The notes under the pieces were generated by a model that made no database searches, had not been told where the DNA came from, and saw only the letters and a list, made by a program, of their open reading frames with translations. The position numbers were made by a program, and so were the translations under genes. Positions 45,518 through 53,741 of a stretch of DNA of 64,000 nucleotides are shown one piece after another. Each line of letters opens with the position of its first letter. Within the stretch, counting starts at the first letter, position 1. This DNA is from Solirubrobacteraceae bacterium (lineage in GTDB: Bacteria; Actinomycetota; Thermoleophilia; Solirubrobacterales; Solirubrobacteraceae). The DNA is taken from NCBI GenBank assembly GCA_023230855.1, contig JALNWQ010000019.1, positions 18,595 through 82,594 of the forward strand, read 5' to 3'.

Positions 45518-45796
45518 TCACGGACCGACGTCGATGCGCGCCGGCCCGCAGGACGTCGGCGCCTCGAGCGCGGCGGGGACGGGGGCGAGCTCGCGCAGGA
45601 CGTCGAGCACCGGGTCGATCGGCACGACGCCCGGCGCCGGCTCCCGCGCCGACCCCCACCCCGCGGCGGGGCCTGACAAGCGGGCGCGTCCGGGAGCGAC
45701 CGTCAGGCCACAGACCCCGCACCGGGTCGGGTAGGGACGGGGCGCGCGGACGGCGAGGAGGTCGTCGCAGTGGGGGCATCGCGCGTCGGGGGGCAT
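45518..45796 (-). CDS. small zinc-ribbon protein
   Basis: 92 residues from the ATG at 45796. CPHC and CGVC separated by 16 residues form a single zinc ribbon near the N-terminus; the remaining 60 residues are Pro/Ala-rich without recognised fold. Divergent from the sigma-factor gene. The start is uncertain (an in-frame ATG at 45883 exists). Function unknown. Confidence 0.5.
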   Translation of the reverse strand: MPPDARCPHCDDLLAVRAPRPYPTRCGVCGLTVAPGRARLSGPAAGWGSAREPAPGVVPIDPVLDVLRELAPVPAALEAPTSCGPARIDVGP

Positions 45797-45904
45797 GGCG
45801 GCTCGCCCGGCTCGGGTCGTCGGAGGACGGGCCGACGGCTCGCCGTCGGCGGGGAGCCGGTTCCCGCCCGGCCGGTCCGCCAAACCCCGCGTCCCGAAAC
45901 CCGT

Positions 45905-45933
45905 GTGACGGATCGCCCCGACGGTGCTAGGGT
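45905..45933 (+). promoter_or_regulatory. promoter upstream of sigma factor gene
   Basis: GTGACG (45905-45910), 17-base spacer, TAGGGT (45928-45933): a housekeeping-type promoter giving a leader of about 195 nt to the sigma gene. The rest of the gene-free stretch 45797-46134 shows no other convincing signal. Confidence 0.45.
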
Positions 45934-46134
45934 CGAGCCAGTGCCGGATGTCGCGGCGCTGCGCCGACGGATCGGACTCTTCACCAGGGGGGTCGGGAAC
46001 GGAGACGCAGACGCGCCGAGGTCCTCCTCAGCGGCGGTCGGCACGTGGAGCATCGGGGTTCCTCGATGGTGGATGCCTAGCGTCCGCCGTGCGCCGGGAG
46101 CCTCACCGATCGATGTCCACAGAAGGAGGCTCGG

Positions 46135-47010
46135 ATGCCCGAGTCGAGCACGATGCGCGAGCAGCACGACATGCGGCTGCTGCGGCGCTGCCACGACCAC
46201 GACGACGCGGACGCGCGAGAGGAGATGGTGCGCCGCGGACTGCCCCTCGTCCGGTCGCTGGCCCGCCCGTACGCCCGCAAGGGGGAGCAGTTCGAGGACG
46301 TGATCCAGGTCGGCTGCGTCGGCCTGATCAAGGCGATCGACCGCTTCGATCCCTACGCCGGCACCCGGTTCGTGAGCTTCGCCGCGCCGAACATCACCGG
46401 CGAGATCAAGCGGCACTTCCGCGATCACTGCTGGGCGGTCCACGTGCCGCGCGGCACCCAGGAGCTGGACGCGAAGGTGTCGCGGGCCGCCGACCGGATG
46501 GCCGCCACCCGAGGCAACCCGCCCACGCCGAGGGAGCTCGCCGACGAGCTCGGGGAGTCCGTCGCCGACGTCGAGCAGGCGATCCGGGCCGGCAAGGCGT
46601 TCCGGCCGATGTCGCTGGACCGCCCCGTCGACGACGACGCCCGCACGCTCCTCGACGCCTACGGGTCGAGCGACGCCGGCTACGGCGACGCCGAGCGACG
46701 CCACCTCATCCGGTCCGCGTTCGACGCGCTCGACGCCCGCGAGCGCGAGGTCGTCCTGCTGCGGTTCCACGCCGGCTGGTACCAGCGCGAGATCGCCGAG
46801 CGGATCGGCGTGTCGCAGATGCAGGTCTCCCGCATCCTCGGTCAGGCCCTGCGACGGATGCGGCGCCACGTCGACGACGAGGAGGACGCGACGGAGGCCC
46901 CGCGCCGCCCGCGACGCGTCGACCCGACCCGTCGCCGGGCGACGACCCGACGGGCCACCGGACCGGCGCGACGGCGGCCCGCGAAGGTCGCCGTGGGAGG
47001 CGTCGCCTGA
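46135..47010 (+). CDS. SigB/SigF-type RNA polymerase sigma factor
   Basis: 291 residues; AAGGAGG 6 bases before the ATG. Region 2 includes GEQFEDVIQVGCVGLIKAID (polymerase binding) and FVSFAAPNITGEIKRHFRDH (-10 recognition), region 3 PTPRELADELGESVADVEQA, region 4 REREVVLLRFHAGWYQREIA with HTH ISQMQVSRILG-like (GVSQMQVSRILGQ). This is the sporulation/general-stress group (SigB/SigF/SigG). A basic 45-residue C-terminal tail is unusual. No anti-sigma gene lies nearby. Four SigF-like promoters downstream suggest its targets. Confidence 0.9.
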   Translation: MPESSTMREQHDMRLLRRCHDHDDADAREEMVRRGLPLVRSLARPYARKGEQFEDVIQVGCVGLIKAIDRFDPYAGTRFVSFAAPNITGEIKRHFRDHCWAVHVPRGTQELDAKVSRAADRMAATRGNPPTPRELADELGESVADVEQAIRAGKAFRPMSLDRPVDDDARTLLDAYGSSDAGYGDAERRHLIRSAFDALDAREREVVLLRFHAGWYQREIAERIGVSQMQVSRILGQALRRMRRHVDDEEDATEAPRRPRRVDPTRRRATTRRATGPARRRPAKVAVGGVA

Positions 47011-47095
47011 TGGCCCCGGCCCCGAACGCCGGGCGCGTCCGCGCCCGGCGTCGGTCCGCCGGCGGGTCCTCACCGGCCGACGCCGGGGGCTCCCG

Positions 47096-47470
47096 ATGAC
47101 GCCCGGGCGCTGGGCCGGCGATCCGACCGACAGCAAGTCGGTCCTGTCCCGCCTGTCGGACGTCATGGCCCGCATGTACAAGGACGACTCCGGCCGGGGG
47201 CCGACGGTCGTGCGCTCCTACCCGCTGGGCGCCGACGGGATCGTCTGCGTCCTGGAGGACACCCAGACCCCGGTCGAGCGGCGCCTGACCGAGATGGGCG
47301 AGCTCCAGCGGGTCCGCGAGGTCCGGCTGTTCTTCCGTCACGCGTCGGAGGAGGAGATCCGCGCCGCGGTCGAGGAGGTGACCGGGCGTCGCGTCCGTGC
47401 GTTCCTCAGCGGCCTCGACGTCCGCGCCGACGTCTGCGCGGAGCTCTTCCTCTTCGACGCGCCCGACTGA
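47096..47470 (+). CDS. DUF2294 family protein
   Basis: 124 residues, paralogue of the protein at 45051-45422 across its length (YKDDSGRGPTVVRSYPLG, VLEDTQTPVERRLTEMGELQ, RRVRAFLSGLDVRADVCAEL). 85 bases after the sigma factor gene and perhaps co-transcribed with it. Function unknown; the association with a stress sigma factor is the best clue. Confidence 0.8.
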   Translation: MTPGRWAGDPTDSKSVLSRLSDVMARMYKDDSGRGPTVVRSYPLGADGIVCVLEDTQTPVERRLTEMGELQRVREVRLFFRHASEEEIRAAVEEVTGRRVRAFLSGLDVRADVCAELFLFDAPD

Positions 47471-47657
47471 GCGACGGCGCGACTCCGCGACGCCGCGCAT
47501 CCGGCTCCGACGGTCGGGGTATGGGCCCGACCGGGTGAGCGTTCTGCGTCCGTGGCGGCACGGAGCGACGCCCGGACGACCCGCCCGGGGCCACCGCGCC
47601 CCGGGCGGTCACCTTCGGCCCCCGTCACCCCGGGCGCGCCTTCGCCCCCCCCTGGCC

Positions 47658-47681
47658 GTTTGACGGTCGTGGGCCCGGGTA
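47658..47681 (+). promoter_or_regulatory. SigB/SigF-type promoter of SRPBCC gene
   Basis: GTTT (47658-47661), 15-base spacer, GGGTA (47677-47681), an exact match to the actinobacterial SigF/SigB consensus, 37 bases before the start codon. Confidence 0.65.
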
Positions 47682-47717
47682 GGCGGTCGGTGAACACGCC
47701 GACGAAGGAGGATCGCG

Positions 47718-48338
47718 ATGACGACGATCGAGCAGCAGATCGAGATCGCCGTGCCGGTGAGCACCGTCTACGACCAGTGGACGCAGTTCGAGGAGTTCCC
47801 GTCGTTCATGGACGGCATCCTCGAGGTGCGCCAGCTCGACGCCACCCACTTGCACTGGCGCGCCGAGGTCGCCGGCGAGGTCCGCGACTGGAACGCGGAG
47901 ATCGTCGAGCAGCACCCGGACCGGTGCGTCGCCTGGCGCAGCACGTCCGGCAAGGCCAACCACGGCGAGGTGCGGTTCGAGTCGCTCGACCCCGGGCGCA
48001 CCCTCGTCACCCTCGAGCAGGACGTCGAGCTCGAGGGGATCAAGGAGCGGGTCGGTGACGCGCTGGGCATGATCGAGAGCCGCGCCCGCGGCGACCTGCA
48101 GCGGTTCCGCGACATGATCGAGGGACGAGGCGTCGCGTCGGGCGGTTGGCGCCACGACGTCCCGCAGGACGCGCACGCGACCGGCGCCCCGCCGACTCCC
48201 GCCGCCCGGGCGCCGGTGCCCGACCCGGACGCCGTGACGCTCGGCCGGCCGACCACCGGCACCGCTCCGCAGCCCGATCCGGACCAGCCCGCGCCGCCGA
48301 TCACCGACGTGGCGTCCGACGCCCGCCGGGTCCCGTAG
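47718..48338 (+). CDS. SRPBCC (polyketide cyclase/START-like) protein
   Basis: 206 residues; GGAGG 8 bases before the ATG. Residues 1-140 are a START-like fold: IEIAVPVSTVYDQWTQFEEF, HLHWRAEVAGEVRDWNAEI, RGDLQRFRDMIE. The last 65 residues are a Pro/Ala-rich disordered tail. Proteins of this type in actinobacteria are general-stress induced and bind hydrophobic ligands. A SigF-like promoter immediately upstream supports control by the sigma factor at 46135. Confidence 0.85.
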   Translation: MTTIEQQIEIAVPVSTVYDQWTQFEEFPSFMDGILEVRQLDATHLHWRAEVAGEVRDWNAEIVEQHPDRCVAWRSTSGKANHGEVRFESLDPGRTLVTLEQDVELEGIKERVGDALGMIESRARGDLQRFRDMIEGRGVASGGWRHDVPQDAHATGAPPTPAARAPVPDPDAVTLGRPTTGTAPQPDPDQPAPPITDVASDARRVP

Positions 48339-48708
48339 CGACCCCCACCCGCGCCGCACCGAGCGCGACGGTCGTGGCGGCCGCCCCGGCGAGCAGCAGG
48401 CGGGTTCCCACCGCGACGAGCCACGGCGCCTGGCCGCGATGCAGCAACGCGCGGTGCGCGACGCTCGGGGCGAGGAGCAGGGCCGTGGCCGCCATGCCGG
48501 CGAGGATCGCGACGAGGTATGCGTCGCGCTGCAGGCCCGTCAGCTCGGTGTCGAACGGCACCGCCAGCAGGAACCCGACGATGACCTGGATCCCGACCGC
48601 CGCCACGCGGGTCTCCATGAGCATCTCGGAGATCTGGCGGGTGTGCCGCTCGCTCGGCGTCTCCCCGGTCCGCGGCCGCCCGTGCTCGGGGTCGTCGTCC
48701 TCGGTCAT
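48301..48708 (-). CDS. DUF6328-like four-span membrane protein
   Basis: 135 residues. Polar N-terminus (SERHTRQISEMLMETRVA) followed by four hydrophobic segments (about 40-55, 68-85, 92-108, 110-125), as in the DUF6328 family of small inner-membrane proteins. Its 3' end overlaps the SRPBCC 3' end by 38 bases on the opposite strand. A GGGTA on the minus strand at 48719-48723 could be a SigF -10, but no -35 is evident. Confidence 0.7.
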   Translation of the reverse strand: MTEDDDPEHGRPRTGETPSERHTRQISEMLMETRVAAVGIQVIVGFLLAVPFDTELTGLQRDAYLVAILAGMAATALLLAPSVAHRALLHRGQAPWLVAVGTRLLLAGAAATTVALGAARVGVATGPGGRRTPRR

Positions 48709-48757
48709 GCCTCCCTTCTACCCGCTCCGTCGCGCCCCGCCCACGCGCGACGCCGAC

Positions 48758-48782
48758 GTTCCCGTCGGGCGCGTGACGGGTA
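48758..48782 (+). promoter_or_regulatory. SigB/SigF-type promoter of small membrane protein gene
   Basis: GTTC (48758-48761), 16-base spacer, GGGTA (48778-48782), only 10 bases before the ATG, so the transcript would be nearly leaderless. Confidence 0.55.
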
Positions 48783-48792
48783 GAGGTCGCAC

Positions 48793-49077
48793 ATGCCCAT
48801 CACCGAGCAGCTCGAACCGCACGCGGACTTCGACGAGCAGGGCACCCGCTCGCCGTTCTCCCGCACCGGCATCCCGATCATCGTCGGGATCCTCCTCGTC
48901 GCCATGATCGTCCTCCTCGTCGCCGGCGAGCCGATCGTGGCGGTGGTGGTCGCGATCGCCGTGGCCGGGGTCGTCATCGCGAGCCGGCTCGGGCGCGCCA
49001 TGAGCGTCAGCGAGCAGGACCGCCGGGACGAGCAGGACCGTCGCCGCCACGCCCGACGCACCGGCGACTGGTCGTGA
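48793..49077 (+). CDS. small membrane protein, stress-associated
   Basis: 94 residues: polar N-terminus, two adjacent hydrophobic segments (about 26-63), and a charged C-terminus rich in Arg/Asp/Glu. No recognised family. A SigF-like promoter abuts the start. Probably an inner-membrane envelope-stress protein, by context only. Confidence 0.65.
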   Translation: MPITEQLEPHADFDEQGTRSPFSRTGIPIIVGILLVAMIVLLVAGEPIVAVVVAIAVAGVVIASRLGRAMSVSEQDRRDEQDRRRHARRTGDWS

Positions 49078-49173
49078 CCGCGCGCGCCCGCGCGCACGCG
49101 ACGCGGCGGCCGGGGGCCACCGGGCGCCGACGCCGACGCCGACGCCGACCGACCGTCCGGCGCGCGCGGGGTC

Positions 49174-50637
49174 TCACTGCAGCGCCGAGGTCAGGCGGGC
49201 GAGGTTGTCGACGACGCGCTTGCGGCGCGGCAGTCGGCGGTGCTCGTCGTACGTCAGCTCGCTGCTGACCGCCCGGTAGTGGTCCTCGACCTCGCGCAGG
49301 CGCGACGCGAACTCCGCCCCGCTGACCATGAGGGTGACCTCCATGTTGAGCCCGAACGAGCGCATGTCCATGTTGCTCGACCCGATGACCGCGACGTCCT
49401 CGTCCACGGTCACGTGCTTGGCGTGCAGGATGTACGGGGCGGGATACCGGTAGATGCGCACCCCGGCGCGGAGCAGCTGCCCGTAGTACGACCGCTGCGC
49501 GTGGAACACGAGCGGCTGGTCCCCGATCTCCGACACGAACAGCTCGACGTCGAGGCCCCGCTCCGCCGCGGTCGTCACCGCGTGCATGAGCGACTCGTCG
49601 GGGACGAAGTACGGGCTCGTGATGCTCACCCGGCGCTGCGCGCTGTAGATCAGCGAGTTGAAGAGCTTGAGGTTGTTCTCGTCGTCGAACCCCGGGCCGC
49701 TCGGCACGACCTGGCACTCCAGCGTCGACCCGGCGAGCGCCGGGTCGGGCACGCGGACCCGGGCGTCGGGCTCCTCCCCCGTCTCGCTCGCCCAGTCGGT
49801 GAGGAACACCGCCTCGAGCGCGTCGACGACCGGCCCCTCCAGCCGCACCATGAGCTCCTGCCACCGCAGGCCGCGGCGGCGGTTGGACCGCTTGTTGTAG
49901 CTGCGGTCGATGAGGTTCTGCGACCCCATGAACCCGACCTCGCGGTCGACGACGAGGAGCTTGCGGTGGTTGCGCAGGTCGGGCCGCTGGTACCGGCCAC
50001 GCCACGGCTGCACCGGCAGCATCGGGCGCCACTCCACGCCGCTGCGGCGCAGCTCGCGCACGAGTCGGCGGTAGCGCGGGGTGCGGGCGCTCCCGATGTG
50101 GTCGTAGAGGAACCGCACCCGCACGCCGCGGTCCACCGCGGCGGACAGCGCCGCGAAGAACGGGGCGGTCGTGTCGTCGTACGCCGCGATGTAGAACTCG
50201 CAGTGCACCTCCTCGCGGGCCGCGTCGACCGCGGCGGTCATCTGGTCGAGCGCGTCGGCGTAACCATCGATGAGCGTCGCGTGGTTGCCGGTGACGAGCG
50301 GCATCGCCCCGAGGTTGCGGTTGAGCTCCACCACCGACGCGAGCCACGGCGGTCCCGGATCGTCGACGGGGACCCCGCCCATGCCGGCCGTGCGCTCGAG
50401 GATGAGCTGGTTCGCCCGTCGCTGCTGGATGCGCCGGCGGGCCGGCAGCTTCGGGTTGCCGATGAGCAGGAACGCGATGACCCCGACGTACGGGATGAGG
50501 AAGATCGCCAGGAGCCACGCCATCGCCGACTCCGGGCGACGGTTGATCGGCACGATGACGATCGCCGCAACGCGGACCGCCACCCCGACGATGTCGTAGG
50601 CGAGCGTCCCGCGGAGGAGCAGGTCGAACGGATCCAC
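49174..50637 (-). CDS. cls: cardiolipin synthase (phospholipase D family)
   Basis: 487 residues. Two N-terminal membrane helices (about 10-30 and 38-60) then two PLD catalytic motifs: HRKLLVVD with GSQN (about 230) and HAKHVTVDEDVAVIGSSNMD (about 405). It condenses two phosphatidylglycerols to cardiolipin at the inner membrane. Length and architecture are canonical for Cls. Located in the stress cluster; 9 bp past its start lies the stop of the CDGSH gene, so it may be co-transcribed with the CDGSH/methyltransferase pair. Confidence 0.92.
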   Translation of the reverse strand: MDPFDLLLRGTLAYDIVGVAVRVAAIVIVPINRRPESAMAWLLAIFLIPYVGVIAFLLIGNPKLPARRRIQQRRANQLILERTAGMGGVPVDDPGPPWLASVVELNRNLGAMPLVTGNHATLIDGYADALDQMTAAVDAAREEVHCEFYIAAYDDTTAPFFAALSAAVDRGVRVRFLYDHIGSARTPRYRRLVRELRRSGVEWRPMLPVQPWRGRYQRPDLRNHRKLLVVDREVGFMGSQNLIDRSYNKRSNRRRGLRWQELMVRLEGPVVDALEAVFLTDWASETGEEPDARVRVPDPALAGSTLECQVVPSGPGFDDENNLKLFNSLIYSAQRRVSITSPYFVPDESLMHAVTTAAERGLDVELFVSEIGDQPLVFHAQRSYYGQLLRAGVRIYRYPAPYILHAKHVTVDEDVAVIGSSNMDMRSFGLNMEVTLMVSGAEFASRLREVEDHYRAVSSELTYDEHRRLPRRKRVVDNLARLTSALQ

Positions 50638-50646
50638 GCGGCCACG

Positions 50647-50892
50647 CTACCGGGACGGGCCACGCTCCTCCCGGCCGCTCGGGGCGCGGAACGCGGTGAC
50701 CGCGTGGGTGCCGTCGCAGAACGGGCGGATCCGCGACCGCCCGCACCGGCAGAGCGCCACGGGGCTGCGGCCCGCGGGCACGACCGCGCCGTCCTGGTCG
50801 ACGATCTCGACCGGCCCGCGCACGAGCAGCGGCCCGTCGCGGTACGGGGTGATCGTCACCGGCGGCGGCCGATCGTCGCGGGGCGCGCTCAC
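50647..50892 (-). CDS. CDGSH iron-sulfur domain protein
   Basis: 81 residues from a GTG overlapping the methyltransferase stop (GTGA). The 2Fe-2S-binding CDGSH motif is complete: CRCGRSRIRPFCDGTH (three Cys and the His; Thr replaces Ser). Electron transfer or Fe-S handling is the general role. Coupled to the HemK2-like methyltransferase and next to a haem-oxygenase-like iron enzyme. Confidence 0.88.
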   Translation of the reverse strand: MSAPRDDRPPPVTITPYRDGPLLVRGPVEIVDQDGAVVPAGRSPVALCRCGRSRIRPFCDGTHAVTAFRAPSGREERGPSR

Positions 50893-51632
50893 CGCCCACC
50901 GCTCCCGCCGTCCGCCGGCCCGGGGCGGCGCCCGCGGACGACGACGATCTCCTCGTCCCGTTCGTGCGGATCGAGCAGGCCGCAGCGGCGGAGCGTCGCC
51001 TCGCGCTCGCGCAGGACGGGACCGAACGGGATCCGCGCGCGGGCGTCGATCGACGCGTCCAACCCGGCGCGCCGGAGCCGGGCGACCGTCCGCGACGCGT
51101 CGGCCAGGGCGCTCTGCACGACGAGGAGCCGGCCACCCGGTCGCAGGCGCCCCGGGGCCTCGTCGCAGATCCGGTCGAGCACGTCGCGACCGTCGCGACC
51201 CGCGTCCCACGCCCGGGAGCGGCCGCGGGGCGGGCCGCCGCGCGACCCGGTCGGGACGTACGGCGGGTTGGCGGTGATGACGTCGAACGGCCCCCGGGGC
51301 GCCGCGTCGAAGAGCCGCCCCCGACGCACGCGGCCGCGCGCGCCCCGCCGCCGCAGGTTGAGCCGGGCGCACAGCACCGCGCGACGGGACAGGTCGACGG
51401 CGCTCACCCGCGCCCCGGCCCCGGCGGCGGCGACCGCGATCGCGCCGCTGCCGGTGCACAGGTCGAGGACGTCCGCGCCGTCGAGCGCCTCCCGCTCGAG
51501 CGCCCGCGCCAGGAGCCACGTGTCCTCGGCGGGGCGGTACACGCCGGGCAGGACGTGCAGGCGCGCGGCCGTCGGGGGCGCGAGGTCGAGCGTCCCGGGC
51601 CGGGACGGGAGGAGTACGGCATCGTCGAGCAA
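50889..51632 (-). CDS. HemK2/MTQ2-family SAM methyltransferase
   Basis: 247 residues. PAEDTWLLARAL, SAM-binding VLDLCTGSGAIAVAAA, and the Asn/Gln-methylating motif NPPYVP (about 118-123) define the HemK2/MTQ2 class. Classical targets are release-factor glutamines, but this clustered actinobacterial type has no established substrate. A SigF-like promoter is seen at 51672-51696. C-terminus is Gly-rich. Confidence 0.85.
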   Translation of the reverse strand: MLDDAVLLPSRPGTLDLAPPTAARLHVLPGVYRPAEDTWLLARALEREALDGADVLDLCTGSGAIAVAAAGAGARVSAVDLSRRAVLCARLNLRRRGARGRVRRGRLFDAAPRGPFDVITANPPYVPTGSRGGPPRGRSRAWDAGRDGRDVLDRICDEAPGRLRPGGRLLVVQSALADASRTVARLRRAGLDASIDARARIPFGPVLREREATLRRCGLLDPHERDEEIVVVRGRRPGPADGGSGGR

Positions 51633-51671
51633 CGGGGCACCTCTGGATCGGGGAGCGGTCCGGGCGCCCGC

Positions 51672-51696
51672 TACCCGCCCCGGCCGTCCGTCAATC
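51672..51696 (-). promoter_or_regulatory. probable SigB/SigF-type promoter of methyltransferase operon
   Basis: On the minus strand GATT (51693-51696), 16-base spacer, GGGTA (51672-51676), 40 bases before the methyltransferase start. The -35 differs from GTTT at one position. Confidence 0.45.
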
Positions 51697-51742
51697 CCGA
51701 CGCCGGCGCATGGCGGCCGCGCGCCGGGGGTACGCGGTCGAC

Positions 51743-52774
51743 ATGCCCACGGCCCTTCCCGACCCCCGCGGACCGCTCGGCGAGCGCCTCCTCGACGCGC
51801 TCGGGCGGCCCCCCGGGACGGCGCGCGTCGACGCCGACCCGACGATCGGCGACGGTGACGTCCTCGCCGACGACGACCTGCAGCTGGCGCTCTACCTCAT
51901 GTACGAGCTGCACTACCGCGGCCTGCCGGGCGTCGACGACCGGTGGGAGTGGGACCCGTCGCTGCTGACGCTGCGCGGCGCGCTCGAGGACCGGTTCGAG
52001 GCGGCGCTGCGCGACGTGGCCGACGTGCCCCGCGACGACGTCGCGGCCGAGGACATGGACGTGGCGCTGCGCGCCATCGCCGCGGCCGACGACGGGCCGT
52101 CGCTGTCGCGGTACGTCGCCCGCGACGCGACCGTCGACGAGCTGCGCGAGCTCCTCGTCCACCGATCCGCCTACCAGCTGAAGGAGGCCGACCCGCACTC
52201 GTTCGCGCTGCCGCGCCTGTGGGGCCGACCGAAGTCGGCGATGGTCGAGATCCAGGTCGACGAGTACGGCGGCGGGCGGCCGGACCGCATCCACGCCGAC
52301 CTCTACGCCCGGACGATGCGCGCCGTCGGCCTCGACGACGCCTACGGGGCCCACCTCGACGCGATCCCCGGCACGACGCTCGCGACCGTCAACGCCGCGT
52401 CGCTCTTCGGGCTCCACCGTCGGCTGCGCGGCGCGTGCGTCGGCCACCTCGCCCTGACGGAGATGACGTCGTCGGTCCCGAGTCGCCGCTACGCGACCGG
52501 GCTGCGGCGGCTGGGGTTCGACGATCCCGACGCGACCGACTTCTTCGACGAGCACGTCGAGGCGGACGCGGTCCACGAGAGCATCGCCGCCGTCGACCTG
52601 GCCGGCGGGCTCGCCCGGCAGGACCCGGAGCAGGGACGCGGCGCGCTGTTCGGCGCCGCGGCCCTCGCCGCGCTCGAGGCGCGGTTCGCGACGGCCCTCC
52701 TCGACGCGTGGGGCGCGGGACGCAGCTCGCTCCGCGCGCCGACGCCGGCGTTTGCCGCCGGCGTGACCGGGTAG
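51743..52774 (+). CDS. iron-containing redox enzyme family protein (haem-oxygenase-like fold)
   Basis: 343 residues from the ATG at 51743 (an ATG at 51710 is possible). All-helical; the likely metal ligands of haem-oxygenase-like di-iron proteins are spread over VEIQVDEYGGG, DRIHADLY and FFDEHVEADAVHE. Divergent from the methyltransferase/CDGSH pair; these three recur together in actinobacteria as far as I recall. Reaction unknown; oxidative chemistry on an amino-acid or lipid-like substrate is a family-level expectation. Confidence 0.8.
   Translation: MPTALPDPRGPLGERLLDALGRPPGTARVDADPTIGDGDVLADDDLQLALYLMYELHYRGLPGVDDRWEWDPSLLTLRGALEDRFEAALRDVADVPRDDVAAEDMDVALRAIAAADDGPSLSRYVARDATVDELRELLVHRSAYQLKEADPHSFALPRLWGRPKSAMVEIQVDEYGGGRPDRIHADLYARTMRAVGLDDAYGAHLDAIPGTTLATVNAASLFGLHRRLRGACVGHLALTEMTSSVPSRRYATGLRRLGFDDPDATDFFDEHVEADAVHESIAAVDLAGGLARQDPEQGRGALFGAAALAALEARFATALLDAWGAGRSSLRAPTPAFAAGVTG
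52750..52773 (+). promoter_or_regulatory. SigB/SigF-type promoter of csbD-like gene
   Basis: GTTT (52750-52753), 15-base spacer, GGGTA (52769-52773); lies within the last codons of the preceding gene and about 50 bases before the CsbD-like start. Confidence 0.65.
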
Positions 52775-52822
52775 CGGATCGTCGCTCCCGACGACCGTCG
52801 GGAGCGAACCGAAGGGGAGCCG

Positions 52823-53020
52823 ATGACCACCGACACCGATCGCATCAAGGGCCGCGCCAAGGAGGCCGCGGGCGCGGTGACCGACGACGACGAGCTGCGC
52901 CGCGAGGGCCGCGCCGACCAGCAGGCCGGCAAGGTCAAGGAGGCGCTCGGCGACGTCAAGGACAAGGCCGAGTCCGCCGTCGACCGGGTGCGCGACGAGC
53001 TCACCGACCGCCGGAGCTGA
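52823..53020 (+). CDS. CsbD-like general stress protein
   Basis: 65 residues, GGGGAG before the ATG. DRIKGRAKEAAGAVTDDDEL and GKVKEALGDVKDKAE are the CsbD-family repeats; highly charged and probably disordered or helical. csbD is a SigB target in Bacillus, and the SigF-like promoter here fits. Five bases separate it from the next small gene. Confidence 0.9.
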   Translation: MTTDTDRIKGRAKEAAGAVTDDDELRREGRADQQAGKVKEALGDVKDKAESAVDRVRDELTDRRS

Positions 53021-53025
53021 TCGCG

Positions 53026-53184
53026 ATGAACCTCTACGGCCTCGTCGTCCTCCTCGTCGTCGTCGCGCTCGGGCTCTTCCTCGCCAAGGTCGCGGTCGGC
53101 GGCGGGATCGTCGGCGTCATCGCCCTCGTCCTGCTCGTGTGGCTCGTCATGAATTGGTCGCGCGGGCGCGGCGCGAGGGTGTGA
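53026..53184 (+). CDS. 52-residue membrane protein
   Basis: Two hydrophobic stretches (residues 5-24 and 27-43) and a short basic end (NWSRGRGARV). Placed 5 bp after the CsbD-like gene, so in the same transcript. No family recognised. Confidence 0.55.
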   Translation: MNLYGLVVLLVVVALGLFLAKVAVGGGIVGVIALVLLVWLVMNWSRGRGARV

Positions 53185-53208
53185 CGGCTCCCGGGGACCG
53201 GCGACGTC

Positions 53209-53439
53209 TCAGAGGCCGTAGCGACGGCCGTCGTCGGTCTCCAGGTGCAGCGCGCCGCTCGGGCAGCGGGAGATGACCGTCGCCAGCTCGTCGATCGACG
53301 CGTTCTCCGGCTGGATCCACGGCCGCTTGGCGGTGTCGAACACCTGCGGCAGGCCGTTGACGCACTCGGCCGCGTGGCGGCACAGCTCGGCGTCGAACGT
53401 CACCACGCCGCCGTCCCGCCGGTAGCGCCTGGCGGTCAT
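53209..53439 (-). CDS. divergent monocluster ferredoxin, YjdI-like
   Basis: 76 residues from the ATG at 53439, which overlaps the acetyltransferase stop. Cysteines in AELCRHAAECVNGLP and SRCPSGALHLE are the ligands of the Fer4_19 (YjdI) family. It is paired with a small GNAT-like gene, as yjdI is with yjdJ in E. coli. Confidence 0.82.
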   Translation of the reverse strand: MTARRYRRDGGVVTFDAELCRHAAECVNGLPQVFDTAKRPWIQPENASIDELATVISRCPSGALHLETDDGRRYGL

Positions 53440-53741
53440 GCGAACGCCTTGCGGATCCGCTCGTCGAGGTGCGGCAGCAGCTCCGGGTGCTGCTGGACGT
53501 GACGGGCGACGAACGGGCAGAGCGGGATGATCGCCAGGCCCCGCTCGATCGCCGCGTCGAGCGCGCCGGCGACGAGCTCGCCCCCCAGGCCCTGCCCGCC
53601 GAACGCCGGATCGACCTCGGTATGGGGGAAGAGGATCCGGTCGCCCTTGATGAGCTGGTACTCGGCGTACCCGGCGAGCCGCCCATCGCTGTGGATCTCG
53701 AACCGGCTCTCGTCGGCGTTGTCGGTGACCTCGATGCCCAT
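53436..53741 (-). CDS. short GNAT-like N-acetyltransferase, YjdJ-like
   Basis: 101 residues, the compact GNAT form: HTEVDPAFGGQGLGGELV is the acetyl-CoA-binding loop and CPFVARHVQQHPE the conserved end. Such short proteins (YjdJ, human GNAT-like GCN5L-type) bind acetyl-CoA; the acceptor is unknown. Overlaps the YjdI-like ferredoxin by 4 bases. Confidence 0.83.
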   Translation of the reverse strand: MGIEVTDNADESRFEIHSDGRLAGYAEYQLIKGDRILFPHTEVDPAFGGQGLGGELVAGALDAAIERGLAIIPLCPFVARHVQQHPELLPHLDERIRKAFA

